Source of the DNA: Myxococcaceae bacterium JPH2 | Lineage (GTDB): Bacteria > Myxococcota > Myxococcia > Myxococcales > Myxococcaceae | DNA: 64,000 nt | Assembly: GCA_016458225.1 (NCBI GenBank) | Contig: JAEMGR010000005.1 | Span: 248,001 to 312,000, forward strand | Direction of reading: 5' to 3' | Part shown: positions 36,149-45,832 of the stretch, in pieces | Layout of the letters: every line of letters starts with the position of its first letter | Position numbering within the stretch: the first letter of the stretch is position 1 | Position numbers and translations under genes: made by a program | The notes under the pieces: generated by a model | Database searches by the model: none | What the model saw: the letters and a program-made list of their open reading frames with translations, nothing else | Told to the model about the DNA's origin: nothing

Positions 36149-37737
36149 CACCCCGCCCTCTCATCGCCGCCGCGCTTGCGAGCGCCGCGCTGCTCGTGTT
36201 CCCACCGGCCGCCTCCGCCGCCGTCCCAGACGGTGGGCTGGCCATGCCCCCGCCCCCCACGGGCACCACCACGCGCGCCAACGCGTCACCGGCGGACGCC
36301 GGCACGCCCCCGCCCGCCGATGGTGGCACCCCCTCGACCGCCGCCGAAGCGCCTCCCCCTCCGCCCAAGAAGGTGGAGGCCGGCGTCTTCGACCAGGCGC
36401 TTCAGGACTACTTCGCCGGCAAGCCGCGCGCCGCCGCGGGCCCGCTGTATGCGTGGCTCCAGGCCACGCCCCGCACGGACGAGAACTACGCCTGGGGTCA
36501 GTACTTCCTCGCGCGCAGCCTCATCGACCTGGGCCTCACCCACGCGGGCGCGTCCTATCTGGCGCGCATCGCGCGGGAGCGCACCAACCCCAACGTGCTG
36601 CCGCGCGCGCTCGACGTGCTCAAGGACCTCACCGACCGGCCGCACGACGAGGTGATGATCGACGAGCAGGTCTTCGGCGCGCTCGACCTGGGCTTCCTCC
36701 CGGACGAGACGGGCGCCTATGCCCACTATCAGCAGGGCATGGTGGACCTGCGCGTGGGCAACGAGCGATGGGCCAACACGCACTTCTCCAAGCTGCCAGA
36801 AACCTCCTCCGAGGCCAGCCGCGCCAAGTTCGCGCTGCTCGTCACGCGGCTGCGCCAGGTGAAGGACCCCTCGGACGAGATGGTGAAGGACTTCCTCGGC
36901 CTGTCCGAGGACGACAAGCTCACCCGCGACGCGCGCAACGAAGCGGCGCTCGCCGTGGCGCGCCTGCGCTACGAGCGCAAGGACTACCCCGGCGCGCTCG
37001 AGGCCTACGGCAAGGTGAAGCTGCCGGAGTTGGACCCTGGCCGCGCCAGCCTCTACCTGGAAGAGGCGTGGACCCGCTACAAGCTGGGTGAGATCCGCGC
37101 CGCGCTGGGCATCCTCACCACCCTGGATGCGCCGTCCTTCCGCGACGAGTTCCTCCCGGACAAGTACCTCCTGCGCGCGCTCATCTTCCGCGACCTGTGC
37201 CAGTACCTGCCCGCCAAGCGCGCCGCCAAGGAGCTGACGCGGCGCTACGCGGACTCGCTGGAGTCCGTGCGCGGACGCGACGACCTGACGCAGGACGTGC
37301 GCCTGCGCCGGGCCGCCAATGCCCACGGTGGCACGCGCCGCGCCGCGCGCTTCGTGGAGGTGTTGGACCTGGAGGGTGAGCGACTGGGCCGCTACGCCGG
37401 CAGCTTCGGCGACCGCCTCTTCGCGCACCTCACCAAGCTGTATGACCTGGCCCACGCCGAGGGCGTGCGCGTGTACGAAGCGCGACTGGCCGAGGCCGTG
37501 CGCCAGGAAGCGGACACGCTGCTGCGCGCGTCCGAGCAGGTGCGCCTCATGGAGTACGAGGTGGGCCTCAAGCTGTACGAGCGCGTGAAGAAAGGCGCGA
37601 AGGTCGTGTCGCCACAAGACGAAGAACTCCTGTCACCCGCCCAGGTGGCCTTCCACTTCGACGGGGAGTACTGGAACGACGAGCTCAAGTCGTACCGGGT
37701 CCGCATCGAGAGCCGCTGCATCGAGGAAAACCCATGA
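36145..37737 (+). CDS. Periplasmic TPR-like protein (GltC/NfsC-like)
   Basis: This is a 530-residue exported protein. The signal peptide (LIAAALASAALLVFPPAASA) is followed by a Pro/Ala/Gly linker and then helical TPR-like repeats (about 90-380; for example GQYFLARSLIDLGLTHAGASYLARIA and ALAVARLRYERKDYPGALEAYGKV). The C-terminal part (about 400-530) is a long helix then a short conserved-looking ending, FHFDGEYWNDELKSYRV. Order and architecture fit GltC/NfsC, periplasmic helical proteins bridging inner and outer membrane parts. It overlaps both neighbours by ATGA. Confidence 0.7.
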   Translation: MTPRPLIAAALASAALLVFPPAASAAVPDGGLAMPPPPTGTTTRANASPADAGTPPPADGGTPSTAAEAPPPPPKKVEAGVFDQALQDYFAGKPRAAAGPLYAWLQATPRTDENYAWGQYFLARSLIDLGLTHAGASYLARIARERTNPNVLPRALDVLKDLTDRPHDEVMIDEQVFGALDLGFLPDETGAYAHYQQGMVDLRVGNERWANTHFSKLPETSSEASRAKFALLVTRLRQVKDPSDEMVKDFLGLSEDDKLTRDARNEAALAVARLRYERKDYPGALEAYGKVKLPELDPGRASLYLEEAWTRYKLGEIRAALGILTTLDAPSFRDEFLPDKYLLRALIFRDLCQYLPAKRAAKELTRRYADSLESVRGRDDLTQDVRLRRAANAHGGTRRAARFVEVLDLEGERLGRYAGSFGDRLFAHLTKLYDLAHAEGVRVYEARLAEAVRQEADTLLRASEQVRLMEYEVGLKLYERVKKGAKVVSPQDEELLSPAQVAFHFDGEYWNDELKSYRVRIESRCIEENP

Positions 37738-40700
37738 CCGGCACGCTCACCGGCCTCATCGCCGCCGCGCTGCTGACCGCCACGCCCCCCAGCGGCGTCA
37801 CCCGCCCCGGCCCCAACCTCAACCCCATCGTCTCCAAGGCGAAGGAGCGCGAGGAGCTCATCTCCAAGCTCAAGCGCGACATCTTCAAGGTGGACCGCGC
37901 GCTCGGCGAGACGGAGAAGCTCATCTCCAAGAGCCGCAACGCGCCGTACCTGCCGGACCTGCAGTTCCGTCTGGCCGAGCTGTACGTGGAGAAGAGCCGC
38001 TACGTCTATTACCTCCAGGCCGAGTCCCGGCCCGAGGGAGCCAGCGGCGCGCTCGTCTCCCCGGAGACGCGCCTGCTCAAGCAGAAGGCGGTGCAGCTCT
38101 ACTACCGCCTGCTGCGCGAGTACCCGGACTTCAAGGACGGCGACCAGGTGACGTTCTACCTGGCGCACGAGCAGCGTGAGCTCGGTCAGTTCGACGAGAT
38201 GCTCAAGACGCTCGGGGACCTGACGCACAAGTTCCCCAACAGCCCGCTGCGCCTGGAGGCCGAGCAGATCCTCGGCGACCACTTCTTCGACAAGGCGGAC
38301 CTCGTCGAGGCGGAGAAGCACTACCAGGCCATCCTGGAGGCGCCGCCCTCGCCGGTGCACGACCTGGCCCGCTACAAGATGGGCTGGATCCGCGTGAACC
38401 AGGCCAAGCACGCCGAGGCCGTGACGTTCTTCGAGGCCGCCGCCGCCAGCGCTCCCTTGCCCGGCGTGGACGTGAAGAAGGCCCTCAACGTGAAGCGCGA
38501 GGCGCTGCTGGACCTCGTGTACAGCTACACCGAGGCCCGTCCGCCCAAGGGCGCGCTCAACTACTTCGAGAAGCTCAGCGAGAGCCGCGCCACGTACTCG
38601 CTCGCGCTCGACAAGCTGAGCAACCGCTACTTCATCAAGCAGCAGTACGAGTGGGCCATCCCCGCGCTGCGCAAGCTGATGGAGATCCAACCGGACCCCG
38701 AGCTGGACCTGGAGCGCAGCCAGAAGCTGTATGACTCGCTCAAGGCCGCCAAGGGCAAGGTGCTGCCCGACCCCGAGGACATCCGCTTCCTCGTGCGCGC
38801 CGCGGTGCAGAGCAAGACGGACCCCGAGCTGGCCGAGGGCGAGCGCAAGAAGCAGCTCGCCGAGCTGGAGGAGATGGGCCGCGACCTCGCCACCCAGGTG
38901 CACCTGGCCGCGCAGAAGAAGGACGAGAAGGACCTGTACCTGAAGGCCGCCGCCGCCTACCGCGAGTACCTGGGCCTGTTCCGGCCGGACCAGTACGTGC
39001 GGCCCATCATGAAGAACCGCGCGGACGCGCTCTTCGCGGCCAAGGAGTTCCCCGAGGCGGCCCGCCAGTTCGAGGAGCTGGCCCGCTACGAGGAGAAGGC
39101 CAAGGACGGCAAGGCGGTGGAGGCGGCCCTGTACGGCGCGCTGCTCGCCCACTTCTCCACGCTCAAGCCCGAGGAGGCGCTCAAGCGCAGCGCCTTCGAG
39201 GTGGCGGACGCGCGGCAGGCCCTGAAGCTCCTGGGCGCCGACTACGTGGCGCGCTACCCGCAGAGCGCCAACGTGTTGGACGTGAAGTTCAACATCGCGC
39301 GCGCCTACTACGAGGACGGCGAGTACCCGAAGGCGGCCGAGCTGTTCACCGCGTTCGCGCTGGCGCACCCGGCCTACAAGGACGCGCCGGTGGCCGGAAA
39401 CCTGGCCCTGGACAGCCTCAGGCAGGTGAACGACTTCAAGAAGCTGGACGAGACGGGCCGCAAGTTCCTCGCGTCCGCCCTGCCCTCCAACTTCCGCGGC
39501 GAGGTGCAGAAGATCCTCAACCAGAGCAAGGCCGAGGCGCTGGACGAGCTGGCCCTGCAGAGCGCCCAGGAGACGGGCGACGTGGTCGAGGGACTCGTCA
39601 AGGTGGCCGACGAGAACAAGAACTCGGACATCGGCGAGAAGGCGCTCTACGGCGCGTTCACCGCGGCGCGCGAGAAGCGGGACATGTCGCGCGAGCGCGA
39701 GCTGGGCGCGAAGCTGGTGCAGGACTACCCCAAGAGCCAGTACCTCTCGGACGTGCTGCTCACGCTGGGCCGCCACGCCGCCGAGGCCGCGGCCTTCCCG
39801 GAAGCAGCGGGCTGGTTCGAGCAGGTGGGCCAGAAGCTCGGCGCGGACTTCGCGGCGGTGGATGGCTGGCTGGCCGCCGCGCGCCTGCGCATGGGGCTGG
39901 GTGACTACAAGGACGCCGCTCGCAACCTGGAGATGGCGGCCGAGGTGGCCGGCGCGCGCAAGGGCGAGGTGCTGGCGCTGTTGGCCGACACGCGCCTGAA
40001 GCAGAAGGACATGGGCCGCGCGAAGACGGCGGCCGAGGCCGCGCTGAAGCTCGACAAGGGCAACGTGGCGGCCGCGGCGGTGCTCGCCGAGGTGCAGGCC
40101 ACCACGGCGGCGAACGCGGCTCCGGACGCGCTCATCTCCACCCTCACCACCGCGGTGCAGGGCCCCAACGGACAGACGGAAGAGGCCGCCAAGGGCCTGT
40201 GGTTCCTCGGCGAAATCCTCTACCGCCAGTTCAAGGACCTGCCGGCGGACAAGGTCGAGGAGAAGGTCGCCGCGCTCCAGTCCATGGAGGGCGTGTACAC
40301 GCAGGCCGCGTCGCTCGGGTACCCCGAGTGGGCGGTGGCCTCGCTGTGGAAGCTGGCGCTGGCGTACGGACACATCGCGGACGTCGTCGAGCAGACGCCG
40401 GTGCCCGCGGGCCTGTCCGCCGCCGAGTCCCGGCAGTTCCAGGATGCGGTGAAGCAGCAGGTGGGCCCGCTGAAGACGCGCTCCGAGGAGGCGTTCAAGG
40501 CGTGTCTGTCTCGCGCGGAGTCGCTCGAGGTGTACAGCACCGCCGTGCTGGGCTGCCGCAACCACACGGACGTGGCCTCGCTGCCGCTGCCGCAGCCGGG
40601 CACGCCCACGCAGCCCGCGGTCCTGGAAGACCTGCGCAAGAAGGCGGAGAAGGTGCTGTCCGCCGAGGCGCTGGAGGCCCTGGGCATGGGCTACCTGGAC

Positions 40701-41006
40701 GCGCGTCAGTACGGCATGGCCCAGCTCACCTTCGGTCGCGTCACGGAGCTGCAGGACACGCGGGCCTCGGCGCACAGCGCGCTGGGCTGGGCGCTGCTCA
40801 ACACCGGCGACGCCATGGGCGCTCGCGCCGCGTACGCCAAGGCGCTGGAGGCGGACCCCACCTACGACAAGGCCCGCATCAACCTGGCCGCCCTGCGCTG
40901 CCGCTTCGGCGACACGGACGGCGCGCGCCGCGAGCTGGCCGTCCTCAAGGACGTGGCCAACCTCAACGGCCCGGACGTGGACGCGGGGTGGAAGGCGTGC
41001 AAGTGA
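37734..41006 (+). CDS. Large TPR protein (GltD/AgmU or NfsD-like)
   Basis: This is a 1090-residue exported protein with a short signal (LTGLIAAALLTATPPSG) and TPR/helical repeats along almost its whole length (for example LPDLQFRLAELYVEKSRYVYYLQ, AARQFEELARYEEKAKDGK and ARAYYEDGEYPKAAELFTAFA). The last repeats before the end (RASAHSALGWALLNTGDAMGA) are canonical TPRs. AgmU/GltD and NfsD are similarly long periplasmic TPR proteins that decorate the moving complex. Sharing of start and stop codons with both neighbours points to fixed stoichiometry. Confidence 0.75.
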   Translation: MTGTLTGLIAAALLTATPPSGVTRPGPNLNPIVSKAKEREELISKLKRDIFKVDRALGETEKLISKSRNAPYLPDLQFRLAELYVEKSRYVYYLQAESRPEGASGALVSPETRLLKQKAVQLYYRLLREYPDFKDGDQVTFYLAHEQRELGQFDEMLKTLGDLTHKFPNSPLRLEAEQILGDHFFDKADLVEAEKHYQAILEAPPSPVHDLARYKMGWIRVNQAKHAEAVTFFEAAAASAPLPGVDVKKALNVKREALLDLVYSYTEARPPKGALNYFEKLSESRATYSLALDKLSNRYFIKQQYEWAIPALRKLMEIQPDPELDLERSQKLYDSLKAAKGKVLPDPEDIRFLVRAAVQSKTDPELAEGERKKQLAELEEMGRDLATQVHLAAQKKDEKDLYLKAAAAYREYLGLFRPDQYVRPIMKNRADALFAAKEFPEAARQFEELARYEEKAKDGKAVEAALYGALLAHFSTLKPEEALKRSAFEVADARQALKLLGADYVARYPQSANVLDVKFNIARAYYEDGEYPKAAELFTAFALAHPAYKDAPVAGNLALDSLRQVNDFKKLDETGRKFLASALPSNFRGEVQKILNQSKAEALDELALQSAQETGDVVEGLVKVADENKNSDIGEKALYGAFTAAREKRDMSRERELGAKLVQDYPKSQYLSDVLLTLGRHAAEAAAFPEAAGWFEQVGQKLGADFAAVDGWLAAARLRMGLGDYKDAARNLEMAAEVAGARKGEVLALLADTRLKQKDMGRAKTAAEAALKLDKGNVAAAAVLAEVQATTAANAAPDALISTLTTAVQGPNGQTEEAAKGLWFLGEILYRQFKDLPADKVEEKVAALQSMEGVYTQAASLGYPEWAVASLWKLALAYGHIADVVEQTPVPAGLSAAESRQFQDAVKQQVGPLKTRSEEAFKACLSRAESLEVYSTAVLGCRNHTDVASLPLPQPGTPTQPAVLEDLRKKAEKVLSAEALEALGMGYLDARQYGMAQLTFGRVTELQDTRASAHSALGWALLNTGDAMGARAAYAKALEADPTYDKARINLAALRCRFGDTDGARRELAVLKDVANLNGPDVDAGWKACK

Positions 41007-41494
41007 GCCCCTCTCACATCGCGGTGGCCCTGGGCGCGCTCCTGGGCCTCACCGCCTGCGGTGACAAGGAAGGCGGCGCCCTGGAGGGGAGCGTCACCCC
41101 GCTGCTCGACCTGCGCTACCAGCGCAGCGAGGCGCGGGTGGGCGAGGGCGAGCTGTCCATCAGCTTCCTCCAGGACCAGGGCGCGGGCTCCAACACCGTG
41201 CTCAAGGTGAGCGCCCGCGTGGACGACATGCTCCCCGAGGGCTACACCGACTCGCTCGACATCGACCTCGCGCAGGTGCTCGACAACGGCGCCCAGCGAG
41301 GCACGGTGGGCCGCAGCGTGCTGGACGAGCCGGTGCGCGACTTCCCCAAGCTCGCGCGCGGCAACCTCTTCGTGCGCACCATTCCCCAGCCGGGCAGTCG
41401 CGTGTCCGGCGAGTTCAACGTCACCTTCGTCAACGGCACCGACGTCTACTCCGGCCGCACCATCTTCGGCCGCTTCGAGGCGACCGTTCCATGA
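41003..41494 (+). CDS. Small lipoprotein of the Glt/Nfs-like complex
   Basis: This is a 163-residue lipoprotein. GTG 41003 overlaps the upstream stop (GTGA) and yields a signal ending GLTACG. The mature domain (about 30-163) is strand-rich and ends SGEFNVTFVNGTDVYSGRTIFGRFEATV, like a small beta-sandwich. No family was named with certainty; by position it would be the NfsE-like outer-membrane lipoprotein. It overlaps the next gene by ATGA. Confidence 0.6.
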   Translation: MSPSHIAVALGALLGLTACGDKEGGALEGSVTPLLDLRYQRSEARVGEGELSISFLQDQGAGSNTVLKVSARVDDMLPEGYTDSLDIDLAQVLDNGAQRGTVGRSVLDEPVRDFPKLARGNLFVRTIPQPGSRVSGEFNVTFVNGTDVYSGRTIFGRFEATVP

Positions 41495-42129
41495 AGTCCT
41501 CCTTCCTGATCGCCCTGTCCCTCCTGGCCGTCGCATGCGGCCCCCGCTACGGCATGCGCGTGCCAGACGGGCTGGTGAAGAAGCTCCCGTACGAGTCCCG
41601 CATCGAGCTGCTGGAGGCGGAGAACGACCTGGCCCTGGCCATCGACCGCGTGGACGAGGCGGACAACGAAATCAACCGCGCGCGGGACAACATCCGCCGC
41701 GCCAAGTCCCGGCAGGCCGCCGCCGAGGACGAGGTGGACCGCGCCACCGACGAGGTGTCCCGCGAGGTGGCGAAGCTCGCCATTGAAGAGGCCGAGGCTC
41801 GCGTGACGTTCCTGCGCGCGCACCAGCGCCTCAACGTGGGCCTGCGCGACGTGGAGAAGCTGGCGCGGCAGTGCGCCTTCGCGAAGTTCGAGCTGGCGCG
41901 CCTCACCGCCGCGCGCAAGGCGAAGGTGCCGGGCAGCGAGAAGTTGGATCCAAAGGAGTTCGAGCAGCAGGTGTCCGAGTGCGATGCGGGCGTGAAGGCC
42001 GAGCGCGCCGACCTCGCCGAGGACACCAAGGAAGAGCAGACGGCGCGGGGGGCGTGGGAGACGAAGAAGGCCGCACTGGCGAAGAAGACCTTCGACGCAC
42101 GAGCAAGTCCCTACGTGGAGAACCTGTGA
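41491..42129 (+). CDS. Coiled-coil lipoprotein of the Glt/Nfs-like complex
   Basis: This is a 212-residue lipoprotein with signal ending SLLAVACGP. After a short conserved-looking segment (YGMRVPDGLVKKLPYESR) the protein is almost all helical, with heptad-like charged repeats (about 35-125 and 140-200), so a long coiled coil is likely. Two Cys residues (CAFAKF, SECDAG) could pair. It may span or brace the periplasm between the TPR proteins and the outer membrane. Stop and next ATG share a base (TGATG). Confidence 0.65.
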   Translation: MKSSFLIALSLLAVACGPRYGMRVPDGLVKKLPYESRIELLEAENDLALAIDRVDEADNEINRARDNIRRAKSRQAAAEDEVDRATDEVSREVAKLAIEEAEARVTFLRAHQRLNVGLRDVEKLARQCAFAKFELARLTAARKAKVPGSEKLDPKEFEQQVSECDAGVKAERADLAEDTKEEQTARGAWETKKAALAKKTFDARASPYVENL

Positions 42130-44042
42130 TGACGAGAGCCGGCGTCCTAGTCCTCCAGCTGCTCACCGCCCAGGCCCCTGCCCCCGAGGCCTCTCCGCCG
42201 GAACGTCCCGCGGCGGAGGCCGCCCGTCCGGACAAGCTGCCGGATGACCCGGACGCGCTCTACAAGCTGGGCACGGCGTTCCTGGCGCAGAATCAGCCGC
42301 GCCGCGCGGTGGCGCCCTTCACCAAGTTGGTGGGACTGACGCCGGACGGCATCCCCGCGCGCGTGGCATTGGCGCGGGCGCTGCGGCTGTCGGGTGATGC
42401 GGAGAAGTCTCGCGCGGTGCTGGACTCGGCCATCGCGAGCTTCCCCGAGGAAGCCACGCTGCGCGCCGAGCGCGGCCTGTTGGCCCGACTGCTGGACGAG
42501 AAGGACGTGGCCATCGCGCAGTACGCGGTGGCCACCGAGCTGTCCCCCAAGGACGCCGAGCTGCGCTTCAACCTGGGCGAGGCCCTGGAGAGCGCGGGCC
42601 GCACCGACGACGCCATCGAGGCGTACCGCGAGGCGCTCAAGCTGGATGGCGCGCTCAACGTGGCGCGCATCAACCTGGGCAAGGCCCTGGCCGACAAGGG
42701 CCTGACGGGCGAGGCCAAGGAGATGCTGCGCGAGGCCCTGCGCCAGAAGGCCACGGACGCCGAGGCCCACTACAACCTGGGCACGCTGCTCATGCGGGAC
42801 AACGACCTCGCGGGCGCGGTGGCCGAGTACCAGGCCGCCCTCGCGGCGGACCCCAAGCACGCGCGCGCCCACAACAACCTGGGCGTGGTGCTGGACGAGC
42901 AGGGCAACCACCGCAAGGCCACTGAGTCGTTCTCGCGGGCCATCGCGTTGGATCCGAAGTACGCCGAGGCGCACTTCAACCTGGGGCTCGCGTACTTCCA
43001 GCTCGGAGAGAACGCGCGCGCGACCAAGGCCTTCGAGAAGGCGCTGCTGTTGGAGCCCCGGCGCTCCAGCGGGCCGTACACGCAGCTCGGACAGCTCTAC
43101 CTCGCGCAGGGAAAGAAGACGCAGGCGGTGGAGGCCTTCAAGAAGGCCATCGAGAAGAGCACCGAGGACGGGAAGAAGACGCCCGAGGCGTACCAGGGCT
43201 TGGCGCGCTCCTACTTGTCGCTGGGCAAGGTGGATGACGCGGTGGCCACGCTCAAGACCGCCGTGGACGCCTTCCCGAACGAGGCCGGAGCGCACTCGGC
43301 CTATGGCGACGCGCTGAAGGCCAAGGGCGACCTGGACGGCGCCATCGCGCAGTACGAGGCGGGCGTGAAGCTGTCGCCCACGCCGGAGAATCGGCTGGCG
43401 CTGGCCGAGGCGTACTCGCGCAAGCACGTGGCGGCCAAGGCACGGCCTCTCTACGAGGCGATGCTGGCCGAGGATCCGAACCACCGCGCGGCGAAGCTGG
43501 GGCTGGCGGATCTGCTCCTGGCCATGGGCGACTACGCCGCCGCCGAGACGCTGCTGAAGGTGAAGGACGGCGAGGAGCCGGACACCGCGGCGCTCTCGCG
43601 GCTGGGCATCTTGCACTCGCGGCGCCAGCGCCCCGACCTCGCGGTCCCCGAGCTGGAAGCCGTGGTGGCCAAGGACCCCGCGCAGTTGGAGGCGCGCGCG
43701 GAGCTGGGCTTCCTCTACTTCCGCGGCGGAGATGAGCAGAAGGCCGTGCGCGTGCTGAGCGACGTGCTGGCGGTGGAGCCTCGCAACGCGCTGGGCCTCT
43801 TGTACCTGGGGCACGCGCTGTACCGGCAAGGCAAGGCGAAGGACGCGGAGAAGTCCTTCCGAGGCGCCGTGCAGGTAGACCCGGGACTCGGCGAGGCGCA
43901 CTTCGCGCTGGGCCAGCTGCTGGAGGCCACCGGCAAGACGGACGAGGCGCGCAAGGAGTACGAGACCACGCTGCTCCTCCAGGCGAACCACGCCGACGCG
44001 AAGCTGGCCCTCAAGAAGCTGGGCGCGGCCACGCCTCCCTGA
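42129..44042 (+). CDS. TPR-repeat protein, last gene of the Glt/Nfs-like operon
   Basis: This is a 637-residue protein with an N-terminal hydrophobic/proline-rich stretch that may be a weak signal, then about 15 canonical TPRs from residue 40 to the end (for example AEAHFNLGLAYFQLGENARATKAFEKAL, DAEAHYNLGTLLMRDNDLAGAVAEY and LGEAHFALGQLLEATGKTDEARKEY). TPR arrays serve as protein docking surfaces. By position it corresponds to an NfsH-like or additional TPR partner. The start shares a base with the upstream stop. The convergent transporter gene begins its stop 9 bp away. Confidence 0.75.
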   Translation: MTRAGVLVLQLLTAQAPAPEASPPERPAAEAARPDKLPDDPDALYKLGTAFLAQNQPRRAVAPFTKLVGLTPDGIPARVALARALRLSGDAEKSRAVLDSAIASFPEEATLRAERGLLARLLDEKDVAIAQYAVATELSPKDAELRFNLGEALESAGRTDDAIEAYREALKLDGALNVARINLGKALADKGLTGEAKEMLREALRQKATDAEAHYNLGTLLMRDNDLAGAVAEYQAALAADPKHARAHNNLGVVLDEQGNHRKATESFSRAIALDPKYAEAHFNLGLAYFQLGENARATKAFEKALLLEPRRSSGPYTQLGQLYLAQGKKTQAVEAFKKAIEKSTEDGKKTPEAYQGLARSYLSLGKVDDAVATLKTAVDAFPNEAGAHSAYGDALKAKGDLDGAIAQYEAGVKLSPTPENRLALAEAYSRKHVAAKARPLYEAMLAEDPNHRAAKLGLADLLLAMGDYAAAETLLKVKDGEEPDTAALSRLGILHSRRQRPDLAVPELEAVVAKDPAQLEARAELGFLYFRGGDEQKAVRVLSDVLAVEPRNALGLLYLGHALYRQGKAKDAEKSFRGAVQVDPGLGEAHFALGQLLEATGKTDEARKEYETTLLLQANHADAKLALKKLGAATPP

Positions 44043-44051
44043 GGCCTCGCC

Positions 44052-44900
44052 TCACCCGGGCCAGCCGAGCAGCACCGTGCCCACCGCGACGAGCCCCGCG
44101 CCGGCGAGCTGTCGGCGCCCGAGGCGCTCGCCCTGCAACGCCGCGAGCCCCAGCGCGAAGGCGATGGAGGTGTTGCGCAGGGTCATCACCGCGCCCGCCC
44201 CCGTGCGCGAGAGCGCAATCAGCATGAAGGCGAAGGACAGCGTGCACACGATGCCCGCGGCCACCACCCGCGCGGGGCTCGCCAGCGCTTCTTGACGGAA
44301 GACGCGCCAGCCCAGCCGGTGAACGCGCTCGCCCACCAACATGGGCAGCGCCACGCACATGGAGAGGCTGAAGAGGGCGGGAGGTTGGGTGCCCGCGCCC
44401 AGCGCCAGCTTGTAGGACAGGTGATAGCTGGCGATGCACACCGCGGCCACGGCCGCCCACGCCACGCCCGTGGCCACGGGGCCCGTGGGCCGCGCGAGCT
44501 GCATGAGCAACAGGCCCAGGCCGATGGTGACGGCGCCCGACACGGTCCACACCGAGACGGTCTCCCCCAGCCACAACACGGACACGGGCCACACCCACAA
44601 CATGGCCCCACCGCGCGACACCGTGTACGCGATGCCCAGCGGCGCGTGACGCAGCGCCCGCGCAAGCGACGCGAGATAGACGGTCTCGAAGACGCCCGCG
44701 GCCAACGTCCACGCCACACCGCGCGAGGACGCGAACGCGGGACCGTGAAGCCCGAGCGCCCACACGCCGCCGCCCACGAGGGACACGGCGATGACGCTCA
44801 CCACGCCCACCTCGGGATTCGGGTGACGCTTGAGCATCGCGTTCCACGCGGCATGGAAGAACGCGGACGACAGGACCAGCACCAGCGCAACGCTCTCCAC
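44052..44900 (-). CDS. EamA/DMT-family transporter
   Basis: This is a 282-residue inner-membrane protein with ten predicted helices in two EamA halves, the usual length and layout of drug/metabolite exporters. GTG 44900 is chosen because GAGGAG sits 5 bases upstream; GTG 44906 would overlap it. Hallmarks include FFHAAWNAMLKRHPNP, ALRHAPLGIAYTVSRGG, a Pro in WVWPVSVLWLGE and a final LAGAGLVAVGTVLLGW. The substrate is unknown. It lies beyond the haem-operon terminator on the same strand and is probably transcribed on its own. Confidence 0.85.
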   Translation of the reverse strand: MESVALVLVLSSAFFHAAWNAMLKRHPNPEVGVVSVIAVSLVGGGVWALGLHGPAFASSRGVAWTLAAGVFETVYLASLARALRHAPLGIAYTVSRGGAMLWVWPVSVLWLGETVSVWTVSGAVTIGLGLLLMQLARPTGPVATGVAWAAVAAVCIASYHLSYKLALGAGTQPPALFSLSMCVALPMLVGERVHRLGWRVFRQEALASPARVVAAGIVCTLSFAFMLIALSRTGAGAVMTLRNTSIAFALGLAALQGERLGRRQLAGAGLVAVGTVLLGWPG

Positions 44901-44974
44901 TGCCACTCCTCGCGAGCCGATGCGCCTTTGTAGCCCGCGCGCGCCTCGGGTGCAGGCAATCCCGCGTCCTCCCC

Positions 44975-45005
44975 GGGCCGCTCGCCTTGGAGGACCGAGC
45001 GGCCC
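44975..45005 (-). terminator. Haem operon terminator hairpin
   Basis: GGGCCGCTCG, 11-base loop, CGAGCGGCCC, a perfect 10-bp stem 24 bp past the hmuV stop on the minus strand. No T-tract. It separates the iron-regulated operon from the downstream transporter. Confidence 0.75.
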
Positions 45006-45028
45006 AGGGAAGACAGCGGGTGCCCCCG

Positions 45029-45832
45029 TCAGCGAGGGCGGACGGCGGCAGCAGCGGGCACGACGAGCGGCCCGGGAGCACCAGGGCGTTCGAGCACCTC
45101 GACCCGGACGCCGAAGGTCTCGGAGATGAGCGCGGGCTGGAGCACCTCCGCCGGCGTGCCCAGCGCGACGAGCCGCCCCCCAGCCAGGACCGCGAGCCGG
45201 TGCGCGTAACGCGCGGCGAGGTTCAAGTCATGGAGGATGGCCAGCACCGACCCACCCGACTGAGCGAAGCGCAGCGCTTCTTCCAACACGAGGTGCTGGT
45301 GCGCCAGGTCCAGGCTCGCCGTCGGCTCGTCGAGCAGCAGGTAGCACGGGCCTTGCGCGGGCGCGTCCCAGAGCTGGGCCAGCACGCGAGCCAACTGCAC
45401 GCGCTGGCGCTCTCCTCCCGACAGCGTGAGGTACGAGCGCTCCGCGAGGTGACGTGTGCCCGTCGCATCCAACGTCGCCAGCGCCACGCGCGTGTCGTCC
45501 TCGCCCGTGCCGCCGCCGAGGTGCGGACTGCGGCCGAGCAGCACCACCTCGCGCGCCAGGAAGCCGAAGCCCAGCGAGGCCTCTTGGGGCAGCACCGCCA
45601 GCCTTCGCGCGCGCTCGCGCGGGAGCCATGACGACAAGGGGCGGCCCTCCATCCGCACCTCGCCCATGGACGTCGCCTGCTCTCCAGCCAGCACCGACAG
45701 CAGCGTGGACTTGCCCGCGCCATTGGGGCCCACCACGGCGACGAGCTCGCCAGGATGTAGCTCCAGTGACATGTGGCGCAGGGTGACGCGGGCGCCTCGG
45801 CGGACCTCCACATCGCGAGCAACGAGGCTCAT
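45029..45832 (-). CDS. hmuV: Haem ABC transporter ATP-binding protein
   Basis: This is a 267-residue ATPase of the iron/haem/B12 class. It carries Walker A GPNGAGKST, Q-loop LPQEASLGFGF, signature LSGGERQRVQLAR, Walker B CYLLLDEPTASLD and the switch His (AILHDLNLA). ATG 45832 overlaps the permease stop (ATGA). Two copies would drive import of haem through the HmuU dimer in the inner membrane. It is the final gene of the operon. Confidence 0.93.
   Translation of the reverse strand: MSLVARDVEVRRGARVTLRHMSLELHPGELVAVVGPNGAGKSTLLSVLAGEQATSMGEVRMEGRPLSSWLPRERARRLAVLPQEASLGFGFLAREVVLLGRSPHLGGGTGEDDTRVALATLDATGTRHLAERSYLTLSGGERQRVQLARVLAQLWDAPAQGPCYLLLDEPTASLDLAHQHLVLEEALRFAQSGGSVLAILHDLNLAARYAHRLAVLAGGRLVALGTPAEVLQPALISETFGVRVEVLERPGAPGPLVVPAAAAVRPR

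Noticed and set aside
37392-40775. A 1127-codon open frame on the minus strand opposite the large TPR gene
   Set aside because: It lacks any family signature, is rich in Leu/His/Arg/Gln runs typical of the antisense of high-GC genes, and the opposite strand has clear TPRs and coupled starts.
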